Below the pieces are notes generated by a model that had not been told where the DNA came from, ran no database searches, and was given only the letters and a program-made list of their open reading frames with translations. This document shows, in pieces, positions 1 through 6,726 of a stretch of 10,528 nt of DNA (position 1 is the first letter of the stretch; the number at the start of each line of letters is the position of its first letter). The position numbers and the translations under genes are program-made. Origin of the DNA: DATBAK01 sp038240075 (GTDB taxonomy: Bacteria; Actinomycetota; Acidimicrobiia; IMCC26256; PALSA-610); the NCBI GenBank assembly GCA_038240075.1, contig JBBSEC010000134.1, forward strand, positions 1 through 10,528, written 5' to 3'.

Positions 1-1
1 G

Positions 2-223
2 CTGACTCCCGACGACGTCGGTGCGCTGCTCGACGAAGTCGACCGGCACCGAACCAGCGAAGACGAGTTCGATGTCGCGTTGCCCCGCATCCACGCGATC
101 GAGACCGACATCGCGGAGTACGAGGACGCCGGCGTCACCTGGTGGCTCGAATCGATTCTTCCATCCGATGCGCTCGAAGGCAGTCGTGCGCTCGTCGACG
201 GCGGACCTCCGGCGACCGCGTGA
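2..223 (+). CDS. LLM-class flavin/F420-dependent oxidoreductase, C-terminal end (partial)
   Basis: Only the last 73 codons are in the window; the gene starts upstream. The visible protein runs from LTPDDVGALLDEVDRHR to a TGA at 221-223. The stretch YEDAGVTWWLES at about visible residues 46-57, followed by a short tail with GGPP, is the usual C-terminal ending of luciferase-like monooxygenase (bacterial-luciferase fold) proteins in actinobacteria, where an AGxTWWLE block closes the barrel. Such enzymes use FMN or F420 to oxidise or reduce small organic substrates in the cytoplasm; the substrate cannot be told from this tail. Its TGA overlaps the GTG start of the next gene (GTGA, 220-223), so the two are probably co-transcribed and translationally coupled. 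The flavin domain itself is not visible, so the family call rests on this short end only. Confidence 0.62.
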   Translation: MTPDDVGALLDEVDRHRTSEDEFDVALPRIHAIETDIAEYEDAGVTWWLESILPSDALEGSRALVDGGPPATA

Positions 224-1263
224 TTCCCGTCGCCGTCGACGACGTCACTCCCGAGTGGCTCACGCAGGTGCTCGGCCTCGACGTCGTCGCCACCGAGGTG
301 CTCGACCAGCACTCGGGCACGACCGGCCGCGCGCGGCTCGCGCTCACCTACGGCCCCGGTGCCGACGGCGCGTGCCCACCAAGCCTGTTCGTGAAGTTGC
401 CGCCATTCGACGAACAGCAACGGCAGTTCGTCGCGCAGACCGGGCTCGGCACGGCCGAGGCCCGCTTCTACCGCGACGTCGCCGCCGACGTTCCCGTGCG
501 GATACCGGGAGTGCTCTACGCCGAGCTCGACGACGACGGATACGTCATGCTGCTCGAGGACCTCGAGGCGTCGGGGTGCCGCTTCCCCCGGCCCGGCGAC
601 GACGACGTGGTTGCGGTCGTCGACTCGATCGTCGCCGAGCTCGCCGCGCTGCACGCGATGTACTGGGAGCACGCGTCGCTCGAGAACGAGCTCGGTTGGG
701 TGTCGGAGGGCATGCGCATCGCGTTCGGACGCGGCGGCCGCTTCATGCAAAAGGCCCTCGACCAGTTCGCGGACGACATGCCTCCCGCGTACCGCAGGCT
801 CGGTGAGCTGTACGTCGCGCGCGCTCCCGACATCGCCGAGCTCTGGGCCCAGCCGCCGCACACGCTCGCGCACGGTGACCCGCACATGGGCAACCTCTTC
901 GTCGACGGTACGCGCGCCGGCTTCTTCGACTGGGGAATGGTGATGCGCAAGGCCGGCATGTGGGACGTCGCCTACGTGATCTGCAACTCGGTGCCGACCG
1001 AGATCCGCCGCGCCCACGAGCACCGGTGGATCGACGACTACCGGGCCCTGCTCGCGGGCTACGGGATCACGCTCGACGCCGACGCGGCGTGGGAGCAGTA
1101 CCGGCTGTACGCGGTGTACTCGTGGAACTCCGCGGTGTCGACGGCAGCAATGGGAAGCCGCTGGCAGCCCGAAGCCCGCGCGCACGCGGCGATGCTGCGC
1201 ACCACCACCGCGATCGAGGATCTCGACTCGGTCGGCCTGCTCGAGGAGAAGCTGCACCCATGA
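220..1263 (+). CDS. APH/ecdysteroid-kinase-like phosphotransferase
   Basis: This 347-residue protein has the aminoglycoside phosphotransferase/choline kinase fold, closest in pattern to the ecdysteroid-kinase-like group. Visible landmarks are FVKLPP with a candidate ATP-binding Lys59, EARFYRD with Glu80, the hinge-like YVMLLEDLE, the catalytic-loop motif HGDPHMGN at 218-225 (Asp220 as base) and the metal-binding DWG at 237-239. All core kinase elements are present, so it should be active. Members phosphorylate hydroxyls of small molecules (antibiotics, sterols, hydroxyacyl compounds); the substrate here is unknown. The frame is open from 142, but I chose GTG at 220 because it overlaps the upstream stop as GTGA and because the extra residues are arginine-rich and unlike the family. 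It sits between two LLM oxidoreductases, which suggests a catabolic or modifying role rather than drug resistance; that is inference. Confidence 0.85.
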   Translation: MIPVAVDDVTPEWLTQVLGLDVVATEVLDQHSGTTGRARLALTYGPGADGACPPSLFVKLPPFDEQQRQFVAQTGLGTAEARFYRDVAADVPVRIPGVLYAELDDDGYVMLLEDLEASGCRFPRPGDDDVVAVVDSIVAELAALHAMYWEHASLENELGWVSEGMRIAFGRGGRFMQKALDQFADDMPPAYRRLGELYVARAPDIAELWAQPPHTLAHGDPHMGNLFVDGTRAGFFDWGMVMRKAGMWDVAYVICNSVPTEIRRAHEHRWIDDYRALLAGYGITLDADAAWEQYRLYAVYSWNSAVSTAAMGSRWQPEARAHAAMLRTTTAIEDLDSVGLLEEKLHP

Positions 1264-2321
1264 GCTCTGCGCCCACGAACCGCGCGCGACTGAAGCTCGA
1301 CGCCATGTCGGGCGGTCTTCCGATCCGCCGCATCCACGATCTCGCGCAGGAGGTTGAAGACGCAGGCTTCTCGGGCCTCTGGATGACCGAAGGCGGCCGC
1401 TCCGCGTACAACCTGTGCACCGCCGCCGCGCTCGCGACCGACCACCTCGAGCTCGGCACCGCGATCGCCGTTGCCTTTCCCCGCAGCCCGATGATCACGG
1501 CCCAGGTCGCATGGGAGCTCCAGGAGGCGACCGGCGGGCGCTTCGTCCTCGGCCTCGGCACGCAGGTGAAGGCACACATTGAGCGGCGGTACGCATCGGC
1601 GTTCGAGCATCCCGGGCCGCGCATCCGCGAGTACGTGCTCGCGGTGAAGGCGATCTTCCGCGCCTTTCGCGGCAGAGAGCCGCTGGCGTTCGCGGGCGAC
1701 TTCTACTCGTTCTCGTTGCTTCCCGAGATGTGGTCGCCCGGTGCGATCGATGTCGCCGACCCACCCGTGTACGTCGCCGCGGTCAACCCGTGGATGTGCG
1801 CCATGATCGGTGAAGTCGCCGACGGCGTGCACGTGCATCCTCTGCACTCCGTCCGCTACATCGAGGAGGTCGTGCAGCCCGCCATCGCACGCGGTGCGGC
1901 ACAGGCCGACCGCGACCCCGACTCGATTGCCTACGTCTGCCCGCTCCTCACGATCGTCGGTGACACCGAAGACGAGCGCGCGAAGTGGCGGGAACGGGCG
2001 CGGCTACAACTCGCGTTCTACGGGTCGACGCGCACCTACGCGAAGGTCTTCGAGCTCCACGGCTGGCCGGGCACGTCGGAGCGGCTGCACGAGCTCCAGG
2101 CCCGCGCCGACTTCGCGGGCATGGCCGCGACCGTCACCGACGAGATGCTCGCGGTGTTCACCGTCGACGCGCCCTGGGACTCCCTCGCCGACGCGATCAT
2201 CGACCGCTACACCGGCATCGCCGACCGCGTCGTCTGCTACTTCGCGACGGCGTCGTGGGAGCACCACCCGGAGATCCGTGAGCGCTGGGCCGAGGTCGCG
2301 CGAGCCGTCACCGAATCGTGA
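1260..2321 (+). CDS. LLM-class F420-dependent oxidoreductase, TIGR03617-like
   Basis: This 353-residue protein is a full-length luciferase-like oxidoreductase. The N-terminus LKLDAMSGGLPIRRIHDLAQ, then AGFSGLWMTE and the core GGRFVLGLGTQ at 92-102, fit the bacterial-luciferase TIM barrel. The C-terminal DAIIDRYTGIADRVVCYF resembles the ending of the TIGR03617 group, which is predicted to use F420. The reaction is presumably hydride transfer between F420 and an organic substrate in the cytoplasm; the substrate is unknown. The ATG at 1260 overlaps the upstream TGA as ATGA, and GAGGAG at 1243-1248 lies 11 bases before it, a little far but usable. The same frame is open back to 960, but that part is antisense-like, arginine-rich nonsense over the kinase gene. 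It ends the first operon; the next gene starts 104 bases later. Confidence 0.88.
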   Translation: MSSAPTNRARLKLDAMSGGLPIRRIHDLAQEVEDAGFSGLWMTEGGRSAYNLCTAAALATDHLELGTAIAVAFPRSPMITAQVAWELQEATGGRFVLGLGTQVKAHIERRYASAFEHPGPRIREYVLAVKAIFRAFRGREPLAFAGDFYSFSLLPEMWSPGAIDVADPPVYVAAVNPWMCAMIGEVADGVHVHPLHSVRYIEEVVQPAIARGAAQADRDPDSIAYVCPLLTIVGDTEDERAKWRERARLQLAFYGSTRTYAKVFELHGWPGTSERLHELQARADFAGMAATVTDEMLAVFTVDAPWDSLADAIIDRYTGIADRVVCYFATASWEHHPEIRERWAEVARAVTES

Positions 2322-2425
2322 TCCTCGTGGATCGCCGCCACCACGGGACGCGAGATGCCGGTCCGGAGGGGTCGGCGGTAGCTTTGCGCCGTTCCTGACG
2401 GCGGCCCATCGGTGAGGAGACGGCA
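2322..2425 (+). promoter_or_regulatory. Intergenic gap with possible promoter for the 2426 operon
   Basis: This 104-base gap is the longest non-coding stretch in the window. A weak inverted repeat (CGTGG at 2326-2330, CCACG at 2341-2345, 10-base loop) follows the upstream stop and could slow transcription, but it lacks a T-run. TAGCTT at 2379-2384 fits a TANNNT -10 box and would give a leader of roughly 35-40 bases ending in a good ribosome site. No convincing -35 box is visible. The promoter is a guess from position and pattern. Confidence 0.25.
2414..2419 (+). promoter_or_regulatory. Ribosome binding site fixing the TTG start at 2426
   Basis: GAGGAG lies six bases before TTG at 2426. This is the best Shine-Dalgarno match in the window and supports the rare TTG as the true start of the dehydratase gene, in the absence of a nearby in-frame ATG or GTG. 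Confidence 0.6.
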
Positions 2426-2911
2426 TTGGCTCTCGACGAAGTGAAGGGTCGCAAGCTCGGCACCCAGCGGGTCGTGATCGAGCGGGGCCCGGTGCGGGTG
2501 TTCGCGCAGGCGCTCCTCGACGACGACCCCGTCTACTCCGACGGCGATGCCGCGCCGGTGCCGCCGACCTTCCCGTTCGTGATGCCCTACTGGGGCTCGC
2601 TCGGACAGGGTGGCGCGGCCGGTCTGCCGATCGAGAACCTGCGGGGCAAGGGCCGCGCGATCCTCCACGGCGGGCAGGAGTTCGAGTACCACGACGGCCG
2701 CTGGCCGCACGTCGGCGACATCCTCGTCGGCGACGGGGTCATCTCCGACGTGTACGAGAAGGCGAAGTCGGACGGCGGCAAGCTCGAGTTCTACGTCACC
2801 GAGACAACGTGGAAGAACGAGGCGACCGGCGAGCCCGTCGTCACGACGAAGTTCATCCTCGCGATCAACTGCAAGCCGGGCGCCGACGAAGCCAAGCCCC
2901 TCGCATCGTGA
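2426..2911 (+). CDS. FAS1-like / MaoC N-terminal-type hotdog dehydratase subunit
   Basis: This 161-residue protein matches the MaoC dehydratase N-terminal domain (the non-catalytic-type half of double-hotdog hydratases, as in HadA or HadC of mycobacterial FAS-II). Visible features are ALLDDDPVYSD near the N-terminus, then ILHGGQEFEYHDGRWPHVGD and KLEFYVTETTWKNEATGEPV, the usual order for this half. Where a catalytic hotdog half carries a His after the Asn/Asp-Pro pair (NPIH type), this one has DPVYSD with Tyr, consistent with a half that needs a catalytic partner. It presumably acts on a 3-hydroxyacyl or enoyl thioester. No partner with the catalytic motif is in the window. It starts with TTG behind a strong ribosome site, and its stop overlaps the next gene's GTG as GTGA. 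Confidence 0.8.
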   Translation: MALDEVKGRKLGTQRVVIERGPVRVFAQALLDDDPVYSDGDAAPVPPTFPFVMPYWGSLGQGGAAGLPIENLRGKGRAILHGGQEFEYHDGRWPHVGDILVGDGVISDVYEKAKSDGGKLEFYVTETTWKNEATGEPVVTTKFILAINCKPGADEAKPLAS

Positions 2912-3378
2912 GTGAGATCGTGAGTGACGACGTCGGAACGCTGCGCGACCGGCTCGCGATCAACGACCTGCTCGTGCGGTACGCGTGGGCGATCGACATG
3001 AAGACCTTCGACGATCTCGACCACGTCTTCACGCCCGACGCGCACATCGACTACACCGCGACGGGCGGGATCGCCGGGTCGCTCACCGAGATCAAGCCGT
3101 GGCTCGCGGAGTCGCTCGCCGCGTTCCCCGCGACCCAGCATCTGCTCTCGAACTCGCAGGTGGCGATCGACGGCGACACCGCGACCGCGCGGACGGCCGT
3201 CTACAACCCAATGGGCGCGGCGACGCGCGAGGGACCGCTGCACTTCTTCTTCATGGGCGGCATCTACGCCGACCAGCTGGTCCGCACGGCGGCCGGCTGG
3301 CGCATCAAGGAACGCGTCGAGCACTTCGTCTGGATGGACGGCAAGCTCCCCCGCGAGCTCTACGTCCCCGACGCCTGA
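2908..3378 (+). CDS. SnoaL-like / NTF2-fold protein (SnoaL_4 type)
   Basis: This 156-residue protein has the cone-shaped NTF2 fold of SnoaL and scytalone-dehydratase-like enzymes. Visible landmarks are LRDRLAINDLLVRYAWAID with Tyr25 and Asp30, the FTPDAHIDYTATGG strand-turn, TQHLLSN with His78, and IDGDTATART. Tyr, Asp and His line the pocket in scytalone dehydratase and SnoaL-type cyclases, so acid-base catalysis (dehydration, isomerisation or cyclisation) is possible, though many members have no known reaction. GTG at 2908 overlaps the upstream TGA. GTG at 2920 is an alternative start that would have GAGTGAG just before it; the two differ by four residues. Its coupling to a dehydratase half suggests the two act on the same pathway, which is inference. 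Confidence 0.82.
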   Translation: MSEIVSDDVGTLRDRLAINDLLVRYAWAIDMKTFDDLDHVFTPDAHIDYTATGGIAGSLTEIKPWLAESLAAFPATQHLLSNSQVAIDGDTATARTAVYNPMGAATREGPLHFFFMGGIYADQLVRTAAGWRIKERVEHFVWMDGKLPRELYVPDA

Positions 3379-3386
3379 ATTCGGCC

Positions 3387-3773
3387 ATGGCGAAGAGCGC
3401 TCCGAAGAACATGGCCCGGCTCGAACGGATCGTCGACCAGCTGGCGGAGGCGGTGCGAGTCGACATCGAGGCGTGGGGTGGCGAACCGACGTTTCGGGTC
3501 CGCGGCAAGAACTTCGTCTTCACCGACCGGCCCGTGAGCCGGATGAGTGTGAAGCTGCCCGTCGAGGAGGCCGCGGCCGTGGTCGCCACCGACCCGGGAG
3601 CGCAGCCGACGGGCTACGGGCTCGGCCGCCACGGGTGGGTGTCGGTGGTGGTGGGTGCGGCCGACGAGTCGCGGTGGGAGCTCGTGGAGGAGTGGGTCCG
3701 CACGTCGTACACGCTCGTCGCTCCGAAGTCGCTGGCCAAGATCGTCATCGCCGAGGACGAAGCCCGCTCCTAG
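3387..3773 (+). CDS. MmcQ/YjbR family protein
   Basis: This 128-residue protein fits the MmcQ/YjbR family (double-wing DNA-binding-like fold). The order is typical: an N-terminal helix with LERIVDQLAEAVRVDIEAWG, a small sheet PTFRVRGKNFVFTD, MSVKLPVEEAAAVVA, GRHGWVSVVV, then WVRTSYTLVAPKSLAKIV at the C-terminus. The molecular function of the family is not settled; DNA binding is suggested from the fold. The ATG at 3387 is eight bases after the SnoaL-like stop and has no clear ribosome site, so it is probably read by reinitiation within the operon. Its stop TAG at 3771-3773 also forms the first three bases of a candidate -10 box for the next gene. Confidence 0.8.
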   Translation: MAKSAPKNMARLERIVDQLAEAVRVDIEAWGGEPTFRVRGKNFVFTDRPVSRMSVKLPVEEAAAVVATDPGAQPTGYGLGRHGWVSVVVGAADESRWELVEEWVRTSYTLVAPKSLAKIVIAEDEARS

Positions 3774-3782
3774 GCTGCCCGC
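3771..3782 (+). promoter_or_regulatory. Candidate leaderless-type -10 element before GTG 3783
   Basis: TAGGCT at 3771-3776 fits the TANNNT -10 consensus and stands six bases before GTG at 3783, where transcription would start at or near the start codon. No Shine-Dalgarno lies in between (GCCCGC only). Leaderless mRNAs are common in actinobacteria. The -10 box shares its TAG with the upstream stop codon. A -35 box is not evident. Confidence 0.4.
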
Positions 3783-4269
3783 GTGACGCTGGGGGAAGCG
3801 TGGGAGCACCACGCGCCGGAATGGATCGCCTGGGCGCGCACCCAGAGCCACGACGGATTCTGGGAGGGAACCTGGCCCGCGCTCCGCGCCCTCCTCGGCC
3901 CGCCGGGAGAGGTCGTCGTCGAGATCGGCTGCGGTGAAGGACGCGCGGGACGCGAGCTGATCGCGCTCGGCCACACCGTGGTCGGGATCGCTCTGTGTCG
4001 CGATCGTGCACCCGTTCGCCACCTCGCAGGAACCGGCCACGATGCACACGCACGAGTTCGTGGTCAGCGAGCCCTACCTGCTCGAGCGCCGTTACGTCGA
4101 CCACGCCGAGGAAAACGGTCTCGAGATGACGTTCGAGAGCACGCACCGGCCGCTCGGTGTGTACCTCTCGGCGTGCTTCGACGCAGGCTTCGTGCTGCGC
4201 GCGCTCTCGGAGATCGGCAGCAAGCCGATCCCCTGGCTTCTCACCGCGCGCTTCGAGAAGGTGAGCTGA
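3783..4269 (+). pseudogene. SAM-dependent methyltransferase, internally deleted and frameshifted
   Basis: The 5' part, from GTG 3783 to about 3989, encodes EAWEHHAPEWIAWARTQSHD, then VVVEIGCGEGRAGREL (motif I, SAM-binding glycine loop) and LGHTVVGI. At about 3990 the sense moves to another frame: from 3991 the protein reads LCVAIVHPF, later GLEMTFESTHRPLGVYLSAC and WLLTARFEKVS, ending at TGA 4267-4269. In class I methyltransferases of this group the acidic residue of motif II, the adenine-binding strand and the helix before GGRLCxAxVHP lie between these parts, some 60-75 residues, and all are missing here. Both ends are otherwise well kept. The most likely reading is a recent deletion of a length equal to 2 modulo 3, or an assembly collapse. 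The product should not bind SAM properly. The downstream kinase start overlaps the stop by one base. Confidence 0.8.
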
Positions 4270-4796
4270 TGGATCGCATCGTGGTGGTCGGACCACCGGG
4301 TTCGGGGAAGACCACCACGGCAGCCGCAATCGCGAAACGGCTCGGCGCGCCGCACACCGAGCTCGACTCCCTGTGGTGGGATCCCAACTGGACGGAGGTC
4401 GGGCACGACGAGTTCCGCGCGCGGCTCGCTCCGGTCGTCGCCGCGGACCGCTGGGTGCTCGACGGCAACTACACGTCGGCGGGGGCCGCCGATCTCGCGT
4501 GGCCGCGCGCCGACGCGGTCGTCTGGCTCGACCTCGGCCGCTGGGTCACGATGCCGCGCGTCGTGCGCCGCACGTTCACGCGCGCCGCGCGTCGACAGGA
4601 GCTGTGGAACGGGAACCGCGAGTCGGTGCGACTCGCGCTGCGGGCCGACTCGATCATCTGGTACGCGTGGCGCGAGCACCCGAAGTACAACCGCAAGTAC
4701 GACGCACTCGCGCGATCAGGGCAACATCCGACCTGGGTCCGGCTGCAAACACCGCGCGCCGTGAGGAAATGGCTCGCCGCCCTCCCTGTCGACTGA
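4269..4796 (+). CDS. P-loop kinase, FlaR/adenylate-kinase-like (topology modulation protein family)
   Basis: This 175-residue protein has a Walker A GPPGSGKTT at 8-16 at its very N-terminus, followed by LDSLWWDPNW at 32-41, WVLDGNYTS at 62-70, VVWLDLG, and a basic lid-like part with RRTFTRAARRQELWNGNRES. This order is that of small nucleoside-kinase-like proteins annotated as topology modulation protein or FlaR-like; the true phosphate acceptor is unknown. ATG at 4269 is supported by AAGG at 4258-4261, seven bases upstream, and by the normal family N-terminus. The same frame is open back to 3783, so an automatic caller may fuse it with the methyltransferase beginning; the residues between about 70 and 162 of that fusion are out-of-frame, arginine-rich sequence. 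The stop of the broken methyltransferase overlaps this start by one base, so it was probably coupled to that gene. Confidence 0.85.
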   Translation: MDRIVVVGPPGSGKTTTAAAIAKRLGAPHTELDSLWWDPNWTEVGHDEFRARLAPVVAADRWVLDGNYTSAGAADLAWPRADAVVWLDLGRWVTMPRVVRRTFTRAARRQELWNGNRESVRLALRADSIIWYAWREHPKYNRKYDALARSGQHPTWVRLQTPRAVRKWLAALPVD

Positions 4797-4806
4797 GTCG
4801 GTGAGG

Positions 4807-4819
4807 CATACTCGCCCGC
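4807..4819 (+). promoter_or_regulatory. Candidate leaderless-type -10 element before ATG 4820
   Basis: CATACT at 4807-4812 matches TATAAT at four of six positions and is followed by seven bases (CGCCCGC) and then ATG at 4820, so transcription would begin at or next to the A of the start codon. The spacer repeats the GCCCGC seen before GTG 3783. No ribosome site stands at normal distance. Confidence 0.38.
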
Positions 4820-5557
4820 ATGACCCCCGAAGAGACCGTCGCGGCAGCATCCCCGAAGATCCGTGACCTCGGCCCGGCGTTCTACTTCGCGCCCGAGACT
4901 CTGGCCACGGGCAAAGCGCTCGGGCTCGACGGCCTCCGCTTCTACGTGCTCGGGCGGGGCGGTGTGCTGGGCGACGTCGAGGCGCCCGTCGTTCACAGTG
5001 CGTTCGGGTACTTCGCGCCGGCTCTCATCGAGAAGATGTGGAGCTCCGCGAAGGCGAAGGTGGCGCCGCGCGTCGCCGGACGCGCGTACACGGAGTGCGG
5101 CGCGGCCTTCGGTCGTTCGCGTTTTGCCGCGCTCGCCGATCTCGACGCGTTCTGCGCGGCCGCCGACGCGGTGAACGACGCCGCCGATCCGGTGGGTCTC
5201 TCGCTCTACAGCGGCATCCGGGCCGAGCCGCTCGCCGACGACTTCCCGGCCCGAGCGATGCAGCTGCTCACTGTGCTGCGCGAGTTCCGTGGGAGCGCGC
5301 ACCTCATTGCGATACGCGCGTGCGGCCTCGACGCGAAGACCGCGCACTACATCCGCCGCCCCGCCGACGTCGGGATGTTCGGGTGGAGCGACGACGACGC
5401 GCCGTCGATCACCGACGTGGAGGTCGCCCAGCTCGCCGCCGCCGAAGCGCTGACCGACCGGCTCGTGCTCCCCGCCTATTCGGCGCTCGACGCGGCCGGC
5501 CGTGACGCGCTCATCTCCGGCCTCGGCCGCATCGAGGCCGTGTTGAGCAGCAGCTAG
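4820..5557 (+). CDS. SCO6745-family protein of unknown function
   Basis: This 245-residue protein resembles the actinobacterial SCO6745 family (named after a Streptomyces coelicolor gene). The N-terminal SPKIRDLGPAFYFAPETLAT, then GRGGVLGDVEAPVVHSAFGY, VAGRAYTECG, LREFRGSAHLIAIRACGL and FGWSDDD are the blocks I recognise. It is mostly helical, with no signal peptide or membrane segment. No biochemical role is established that I know of; members often stand near catabolic or secondary-metabolism genes. The REFRGSAHL block with its His is highly conserved-looking and a likely functional site, which is inference. ATG at 4820 is preceded by a candidate -10 box rather than a ribosome site. Its TAG stop at 5555-5557 overlaps the stop of the converging amidohydrolase. 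Confidence 0.75.
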   Translation: MTPEETVAAASPKIRDLGPAFYFAPETLATGKALGLDGLRFYVLGRGGVLGDVEAPVVHSAFGYFAPALIEKMWSSAKAKVAPRVAGRAYTECGAAFGRSRFAALADLDAFCAAADAVNDAADPVGLSLYSGIRAEPLADDFPARAMQLLTVLREFRGSAHLIAIRACGLDAKTAHYIRRPADVGMFGWSDDDAPSITDVEVAQLAAAEALTDRLVLPAYSALDAAGRDALISGLGRIEAVLSSS

Positions 5558-6726
5558 CGCCCGAGCAGGACGGCCATGTTGGCGCCGAAGAAACCGGGGT
5601 CGGCGTCGGGGGTCAGCGCGAACTTGCCCTTGCCCGCGTAGTCGGCCAGCGGGTCGGCCGTGCCTTCGGAATGCGGGTAGTCGCTGCAGCACATGAGGAT
5701 GTCGGAGCCCCCGAGCTGACGGGTGATGTTCACCGGAAGCTCGTACGCGAACGACGACACGCGGACCTGACGGCGGAAGTACTCGCTCGGCGCCAGCTCG
5801 AGGTCGGTCGGCGAACGGCCGTTGAGGCGGCGCACGAAGCTGGTGCCACCGTCGAGCATCATGAGATACATCGGCACCCACACCGCCGACAGCTCGACGA
5901 TGCCGATGTGCAGATCGGGATGGCGGTCCAGCACACCGTTGACGATCAGATCCGTGCACGAGAGCGCGGCGGCCATGTAGAGGAACACCGATTCGAGCAC
6001 GGGAACCCCGCGCTCCTCACCGTCGGTGTACCACGCGTCGTCGAAGGGACGCGGTTGATCGGCAACGTGGAACACGGGAGTAACGCCCCGTTCGACAAAC
6101 GCCGACCACGCGCGATCGAGATCGGGATGCGAGAGCGGGCGCCCGTCGACGAGCGCGGGCGCGATCATCGCGAGGCGGACTCCCCCAGCTTCCAGCTGCC
6201 GGAGCTGGACATCGAGCCAGTCGAGATCGCGCAGGCTCAGGTGCGCGACGGGATGCAGCCGGTCGCCACCTTCGGAGACGACCGTCGTGCACCAGCGGTT
6301 CCACGCGCCCATGTTTCCGAGGAGCGCGGGCAATGACCGGTTCAGCGTGCGCTCCCATGCGAGCCCGTAGTTCGGGAACACGACCGCTTCGTCGAGGCCG
6401 AGCGCGGTGAGGCGCGCCGCGCGCGCGGCCGGATCCCAGTAGTCGCGCGGCAGCGCGTCGTCGTAGCGGCGCTCGGGAGGCAGCCCCGCGCGCTCACGAC
6501 GGCGACGTTCACCGATCGCGTCGGTCTCGCCGGGCAGCTGCACGTCGGCAGTGATGAGCTCGTGCTCCCGCCACTTCACCGAGACGTTGCCGATCTCGTC
6601 GTCGACGAATCGGAGGGCCTCGTCGCGCAGCGCCGGGTCGATGTGCTCCTCCCACAACCCCCGGTACTCGAAGAGGTGCTGGTCGGAGTCGATGACCCGA
6701 GTGCCGTTCGGAGCCGGACTTCTCAT
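5554..6726 (-). CDS. Amidohydrolase family protein (amidohydrolase 2 / ACMSD-like)
   Basis: This 390-residue cytoplasmic protein fits the amidohydrolase-2 (PF04909) TIM-barrel family. Candidate metal and catalytic residues are visible in order: IDSDQHLFE with Asp13, Asp15 and His17; PVFHVAD with His220; a GIVELSAVWVP strand with Glu278 and Trp283; and CCSDYPHSEG with Asp349 and His352. The block LIVNGVLDRHPDLHIGIVE is the usual lead into the active-site strand. Members hydrolyse or decarboxylate small acids, often in aromatic or xenobiotic breakdown; the substrate here is unknown. The frame is open to 6813, but I chose ATG at 6726: the 29 extra residues are His/Arg-rich, lie beyond a divergent gene's start and are unlike the family, whereas TRVIDSDQH is a normal N-terminus. 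No good Shine-Dalgarno precedes it. Confidence 0.87.
   Translation of the reverse strand: MRSPAPNGTRVIDSDQHLFEYRGLWEEHIDPALRDEALRFVDDEIGNVSVKWREHELITADVQLPGETDAIGERRRRERAGLPPERRYDDALPRDYWDPAARAARLTALGLDEAVVFPNYGLAWERTLNRSLPALLGNMGAWNRWCTTVVSEGGDRLHPVAHLSLRDLDWLDVQLRQLEAGGVRLAMIAPALVDGRPLSHPDLDRAWSAFVERGVTPVFHVADQPRPFDDAWYTDGEERGVPVLESVFLYMAAALSCTDLIVNGVLDRHPDLHIGIVELSAVWVPMYLMMLDGGTSFVRRLNGRSPTDLELAPSEYFRRQVRVSSFAYELPVNITRQLGGSDILMCCSDYPHSEGTADPLADYAGKGKFALTPDADPGFFGANMAVLLGR

Noticed and set aside
142..219. Upstream ATG for the phosphotransferase at 142
   Set aside because: The added residues (SSIRCARRQSCARRRR-like) overlap the in-frame end of the LLM gene and do not fit the family; GTG 220 with a GTGA overlap is better.
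3783..4796. A single methyltransferase-kinase fusion protein
   Set aside because: The middle (about residues 70-162) is out-of-frame, Arg/Ala-rich sequence, while the true methyltransferase C-terminus is in another frame there, and the kinase has its own start and ribosome site at 4269.
4469..5959. A 496-codon open frame on the minus strand
   Set aside because: It runs antisense over the end of the P-loop kinase and the whole SCO6745-family gene and out of frame through part of the amidohydrolase. The translation is Arg/His/Ala-rich with no recognisable domain, as expected for shadow frames in GC-rich DNA.
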